64,000 nucleotides of DNA from Ruminococcus sp. (GTDB lineage: Bacteria > Bacillota > Clostridia > Oscillospirales > Acutalibacteraceae). Below are positions 61,097 to 64,000 of this stretch, piece after piece. Position 1 is the first letter of the stretch; each line of letters opens with the position of its first letter. The notes below the pieces were generated by a model. The model was not told the origin of the DNA, did no database searches, and saw only the letters and a list, made by a program, of their open reading frames with translations. The stretch is taken from NCBI GenBank assembly GCA_004558485.1, contig SFCS01000014.1, forward strand, positions 1 to 64,000, given 5' to 3'. The position numbers were made by a program, and so were the translations under genes.

Positions 61097-62124
61097 ATGC
61101 CATACATCTCCTCTGTTATAAACGCGGCCATCAGTGTGCCGACAGCGGCAACATCCCGCACATCCACGACCTCGATCGGCGTGTGCATATACCGCTGCGG
61201 AATGGAGATAAGCGCGCTCGGCGTACCGTTTCCTGCGACGGTCACGGCGTCGGCATCGGTGCCGGTCTTGCCGCCCACGACCTCGGTCTGAAAGGCGATA
61301 CCGTTATCTTTTGCGTATTGCATAAGGCGTTTCGAAAACTGTCCGTTCAGGATGGGCGAAAAACCGATCATCGCGCCCTTTCCGAGGTCGCCGCAGCTTT
61401 CCCGCGGCGCATCCGGCGTGAAGGCAAAGCTCACATCGGTGATAACGGCGGCGTCGGCATCGACGGCAAACGCCGCCGGCGTTGCACCGCGACTTCCCAA
61501 CTCTTCCCCACAGGCAAACAGCACCTCCACATCACAGGGCAGATCCCGCTCCTGCAAAAGGGACAGTGCATACAAAACCGCCGCCATACCGGCGCGGTCG
61601 TCCAAGGCCTTTGCGGTCACGGCAGTGTCGCTGAGTGTCGCATAGCACGGCATAAAGGATACGCGGTCGCCGACAGCAATGAGGGATTGCGGGTCTTTCA
61701 TGCCGACATCCACAAACAGCTTGTCCGCGGGCGCGCACTTTTTGCCGTCGTCATCCCCGCGAAGATGCGGCGGGACGGCGCAGAAAACGCCGTTTACGGT
61801 CTCCTTGCCGAAAATTTTGACCGGCGCGGCGGCGATGCAACGCAGATCAATGCCGCCGCAGGGCGCTACGCGCACAAAGCCGCCGTCGGTGAAGCCGGTG
61901 ACGACAAAACCGATCTCGTCCATGTGTGCCTCCAAAAGCACACGCTTTGCCTTCTCCTTTCCGCAGGGCAGCGTTGCGAGCACATTTCCGCTCACATCCA
62001 CGCGCACATCGTCGGCGAATTTTTTCAGCCAATCGCACGCAACGGTCTGTATGTCGGAAAGACCGTTTACGCCCGCAGCGCAGCACAATTCCTTTAATAG
62101 AAGATGAATATCCGGTTCCTGCAT
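61093..62124 (-). CDS. M42 family metallopeptidase (first copy)
   Basis: 343 residues. Same metal-site pattern as its neighbour: LEAHMDEIGF, AKALDDRAGMAA, CGEELGSRGA, AVITDVSF and YMHTPIEV. The two copies are only moderately alike, so the pair is not a recent duplication. GGGGAGG precedes ATG 62124; the longer open frame to 62253 crosses its promoter. First gene of a four-gene leftward operon. Confidence 0.9.
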   Translation of the reverse strand: MQEPDIHLLLKELCCAAGVNGLSDIQTVACDWLKKFADDVRVDVSGNVLATLPCGKEKAKRVLLEAHMDEIGFVVTGFTDGGFVRVAPCGGIDLRCIAAAPVKIFGKETVNGVFCAVPPHLRGDDDGKKCAPADKLFVDVGMKDPQSLIAVGDRVSFMPCYATLSDTAVTAKALDDRAGMAAVLYALSLLQERDLPCDVEVLFACGEELGSRGATPAAFAVDADAAVITDVSFAFTPDAPRESCGDLGKGAMIGFSPILNGQFSKRLMQYAKDNGIAFQTEVVGGKTGTDADAVTVAGNGTPSALISIPQRYMHTPIEVVDVRDVAAVGTLMAAFITEEMYGI

Positions 62125-62161
62125 AGGAATACCTCCCCAACCGCAAAATATCACACCTTTG

Positions 62162-62190
62162 ATTATATCGCCTTTGGACGGAAATATCAA
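62162..62190 (-). promoter_or_regulatory. promoter of the M42-GNAT-YnbB operon
   Basis: Minus strand TTGATA (62185-62190), 17 bp spacer, perfect TATAAT (62162-62167), 38 bp ahead of the first gene. Confidence 0.8.
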
Positions 62191-62237
62191 ATAAAATGTA
62201 TAAGTTTTTAATAATTTATAAATAGTTGCAAAAACGG

Positions 62238-62266
62238 TTGCACATTTGTGCAAGAAAAGGTAAAAT
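62238..62266 (+). promoter_or_regulatory. promoter of the RING/zinc-ribbon gene with overlapping inverted repeat
   Basis: TTGCAC (62238-62243), 17 bp spacer, TAAAAT (62261-62266). The -35 box is one arm of a perfect inverted repeat TTGCAC-ATTTGT... read as TTGCACATTTGTGCAA (62238-62253), a plausible repressor site. Confidence 0.65.
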
Positions 62267-62297
62267 ACAAGTAATCAATTATTTCGGAGGCCTTTGC

Positions 62298-63293
62298 ATG
62301 TTCTTTTATGAAGGGTATTCCTGTCCGGTATGTAAAAAACCGTTCACGGAGTCGGACGACATCGTCACCTGCCCCGATTGCGGAGCGCCGCACCACAGAG
62401 GGTGTTGGCAGCAGGAAAATCGGTGTTTCTATGCCGAACTGCACGGAACCGACCGTCAGTGGAGTCGCGAAAAGCACGAGGCGGAAAAGGCGACTGCCGA
62501 AAACCGTGAGACCGAAAACAGAGACACGGTCTTTTGTCCGCATTGCGGGCGTTCCAATTCCCCCTTCGCCGAGTTTTGTTCCGGCTGCGGACAACCCTTG
62601 CAGGCGCGAAGCTGGGGCTATCAGTCCCCGCCGCAGGGCGGCGGATTTTCCCCGTTCGGCGGAACTTATCGGGAGTATCGACCGTTCCGTCAGGCAACCT
62701 CCCCCGACGGCGTGGAAATGCCCGACGACAATGTGGATATGGGTGGTGTGACCGCCGGTGAAATGCGTCAATTTGTCGGGCAGAACGGTCGCTACTATCT
62801 GCCGCGTTTTTTGAAATTTGCGCAGAAAAACAGCCATGCCGGCTGGAACTGGGCTGCCTTTTTGCTGACGCCCTATTGGCTCTGGTTCAGGAAGCAGTAT
62901 TTTGCGGGAGCGTTGGTGCTCATCTTCCAGACATTGCGCACAGCGCTGAGCAGCTATTTCCTGTATAAATATGTCGGCTTTTCCGTGTCCGCCGGCAGTG
63001 TGAGCGTTTTGGACCTGGTGCAGAGGTTGCCGAACACGGCGGCGACCAACCGTTGGCTTATCGTTTTGCAGGTGCTTTTGCTTGTGAGCCTTACCATTCG
63101 TATCGTTTTCGGTGTTTTCGGTAATCGGTTTTATTATGCCTCGGCGAAACGGCGTATTCGCCGTTCCCCCATGCGCAACTCCGCAGATGCCTTGGCAGCG
63201 AGCGGCGGCGTTTCTTTCGGACTGGGTGCAGCTGCGTATATCGTGCTGTATCTGGCAGGTGTATTTTGCGGTATTCTGTTTATGTATATATAA
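62298..63293 (+). CDS. prokaryotic RING-finger / zinc-ribbon protein with DUF2628 membrane domain
   Basis: 331 residues. The N-terminus (5-45) is a RING-like treble clef, CPVCKKPF...CPDCGAPHHRGCW, of the prokaryotic RING family 1 type. A second zinc ribbon (CPHCGRSNSPFAEFCSGCG) is near residue 80. After a Gly/Pro-rich linker comes a DUF2628-like part with NSHAGWNWAAFLLTPYWLWFRK and three to four membrane segments. Function unknown; it is an integral membrane protein with a cytoplasmic metal-binding head. GGAGG precedes ATG 62298. galU follows by 27 bp. Confidence 0.85.
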   Translation: MFFYEGYSCPVCKKPFTESDDIVTCPDCGAPHHRGCWQQENRCFYAELHGTDRQWSREKHEAEKATAENRETENRDTVFCPHCGRSNSPFAEFCSGCGQPLQARSWGYQSPPQGGGFSPFGGTYREYRPFRQATSPDGVEMPDDNVDMGGVTAGEMRQFVGQNGRYYLPRFLKFAQKNSHAGWNWAAFLLTPYWLWFRKQYFAGALVLIFQTLRTALSSYFLYKYVGFSVSAGSVSVLDLVQRLPNTAATNRWLIVLQVLLLVSLTIRIVFGVFGNRFYYASAKRRIRRSPMRNSADALAASGGVSFGLGAAAYIVLYLAGVFCGILFMYI

Positions 63294-63320
63294 CTACGGG
63301 ATTTTTCGAGGAGGAAAAAC

Positions 63321-64000
63321 ATGAAAAAAGTGCGTAAAGCAGTGATTCCTGCCGCCGGCTTGGGAACGCGGGTGCTGCCGATCACAAAGGTGATGCCCAA
63401 AGAGATGCTGCCCATCGTGGACAAGCCCGCAATCCAGTATATCGTGGAAGAGGCGGTGCATGCGGGCATTGAGGAAATTCTTATCATCACCAATCGCGGC
63501 AAGGGGCTCATCGAGGATCATTTCGATCACGCGATTGAGCTGGAGCAGCGCTTGGCGGCAAGCGGGAAAACGGCGGTGCTGGAGCAAATTCGCGCCATCA
63601 CCCATCTTGCCAACATTACCTTCATTCGTCAGAAGGAAACGAAGGGGCTGGGACATGCCGTTTCCTGCGCACGCAGCTTTGTCGGCGACGAGCCGTTTGC
63701 GGTGCTGTACGGAGACGATGTCATCATCGGCGACGATCCCGCCTGTGGGCAGCTCTGCCGTGCATATGAGCAGTACGGCAAGGGCGTTGTCGGCATCAAG
63801 GAGGTAACAAGAGAGCAGATCACGAAATATTGTTCCTTGCAGGTCTCTCCCCTTTCCGACCGCGTTTTCCATGTCACCGACATGATCGAAAAGCCGCAGC
63901 CGGAACAAATCATGTCACTGTATTCCATTCTCGGCAGATGCGTGCTGCCGCCGCAGATTTTTGATATTTTGGACAAGACGCCCCCCGGAGCGGGCGGCGA
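63321..64000 (+). CDS. galU: UTP--glucose-1-phosphate uridylyltransferase, 3' end beyond window
   Basis: 226 residues visible of about 290. It makes UDP-glucose for polysaccharides and lipids. Nucleotidyltransferase start KAVIPAAGLGTRVLPITKVMPKEMLPIVDKPAIQYIVEEA (quoted part: AAGLGTRVLPITKVMPKEML), ETKGLGHAVSCA and the metal-binding Asp in VLYGDDVIIGDD. GAGGAGG precedes ATG 63321. It may feed the polysaccharide locus 20 kb upstream. Confidence 0.95.
   Translation, partial: MKKVRKAVIPAAGLGTRVLPITKVMPKEMLPIVDKPAIQYIVEEAVHAGIEEILIITNRGKGLIEDHFDHAIELEQRLAASGKTAVLEQIRAITHLANITFIRQKETKGLGHAVSCARSFVGDEPFAVLYGDDVIIGDDPACGQLCRAYEQYGKGVVGIKEVTREQITKYCSLQVSPLSDRVFHVTDMIEKPQPEQIMSLYSILGRCVLPPQIFDILDKTPPGAGG

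Noticed and set aside
1..64000. CRISPR arrays, tRNA and rRNA genes
   Set aside because: No regularly spaced direct repeats, and the few intergenic gaps contain no cloverleaf arms or rRNA-like sequence.

Overview
The window looks like a chromosome segment of a spore-forming, Gram-positive Clostridia member, most like an Oscillospiraceae/Ruminococcaceae-type genome of moderately high GC. The evidence is the division cluster yggS-sepF-ylmH-divIVA, a YlbF-family protein between miaB and mutS, pyrR with an attenuator leader, a spoVAD remnant, ThyX in the thymidylate locus, and strong AAGGAGG-type ribosome binding sites. Almost all of it is tightly packed housekeeping sequence. No rRNA, tRNA or CRISPR array was seen.

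Left edge (1-1500): the 3' end of a low-GC large serine recombinase, interrupted by an in-frame TAG, ends at a strong terminator. About 65 bp later the high-GC chromosome begins, in the middle of spoVAD. This is most simply the right end of an integrated element that split a sporulation gene.

1.5-9.3 kb: a split ThrE-type exporter pair, rpmB, a YfbR-like HD nucleotidase, a guaB of the Tritrichomonas-like IMPDH type, rpsF-ssb-rpsR, an uncharacterised pair (Fe-S scaffold-like protein plus GGGtGRT protein), and an EamA permease. 9.3-9.8 kb holds a 41-residue membrane protein gene and a ~270 bp element with inverted palindromic ends.

9.8-24.2 kb: murC (leftward), then a long rightward run miaB-ylbF-mutS-mutL-miaA-HlyD-like-yggS-sepF-ylmH-divIVA covering tRNA modification, mismatch repair and cell division. 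lspA-rluD follow.

24.2-30.9 kb: glnS and gltX leftward with overlapping ends, divergent trpS, then pyrR-uraA leftward behind a PyrR-type attenuator.

31.0-42.6 kb: a surface polysaccharide locus with a membrane-bound 4,6-dehydratase, one GT4 glycosyltransferase, an EpsG-like polymerase, a pyruvyl transferase-family protein, an F420-hydrogenase beta-like protein, a flippase, and the capE-capF-capG set for UDP-N-acetyl-L-fucosamine. No initiating phosphoglycosyl transferase is present.

42.7-56.5 kb: mutY, dCMP deaminase, an SDR, pepF, rpiB, a cell-wall amidase, radA, a ComEA-like protein, then thyX-tmk-DJ-1-MTHFS-mltG-U32 peptidase, and a penicillin-binding protein whose start codon sits directly after a terminator-like hairpin.

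56.5-64 kb: a XerC-type recombinase (leftward), a 580 bp region with no recognised gene, a leftward operon of two M42 peptidases, a GNAT acetyltransferase and a YnbB-like PLP enzyme, then a rightward RING/zinc-ribbon membrane protein and galU, which runs off the right edge.
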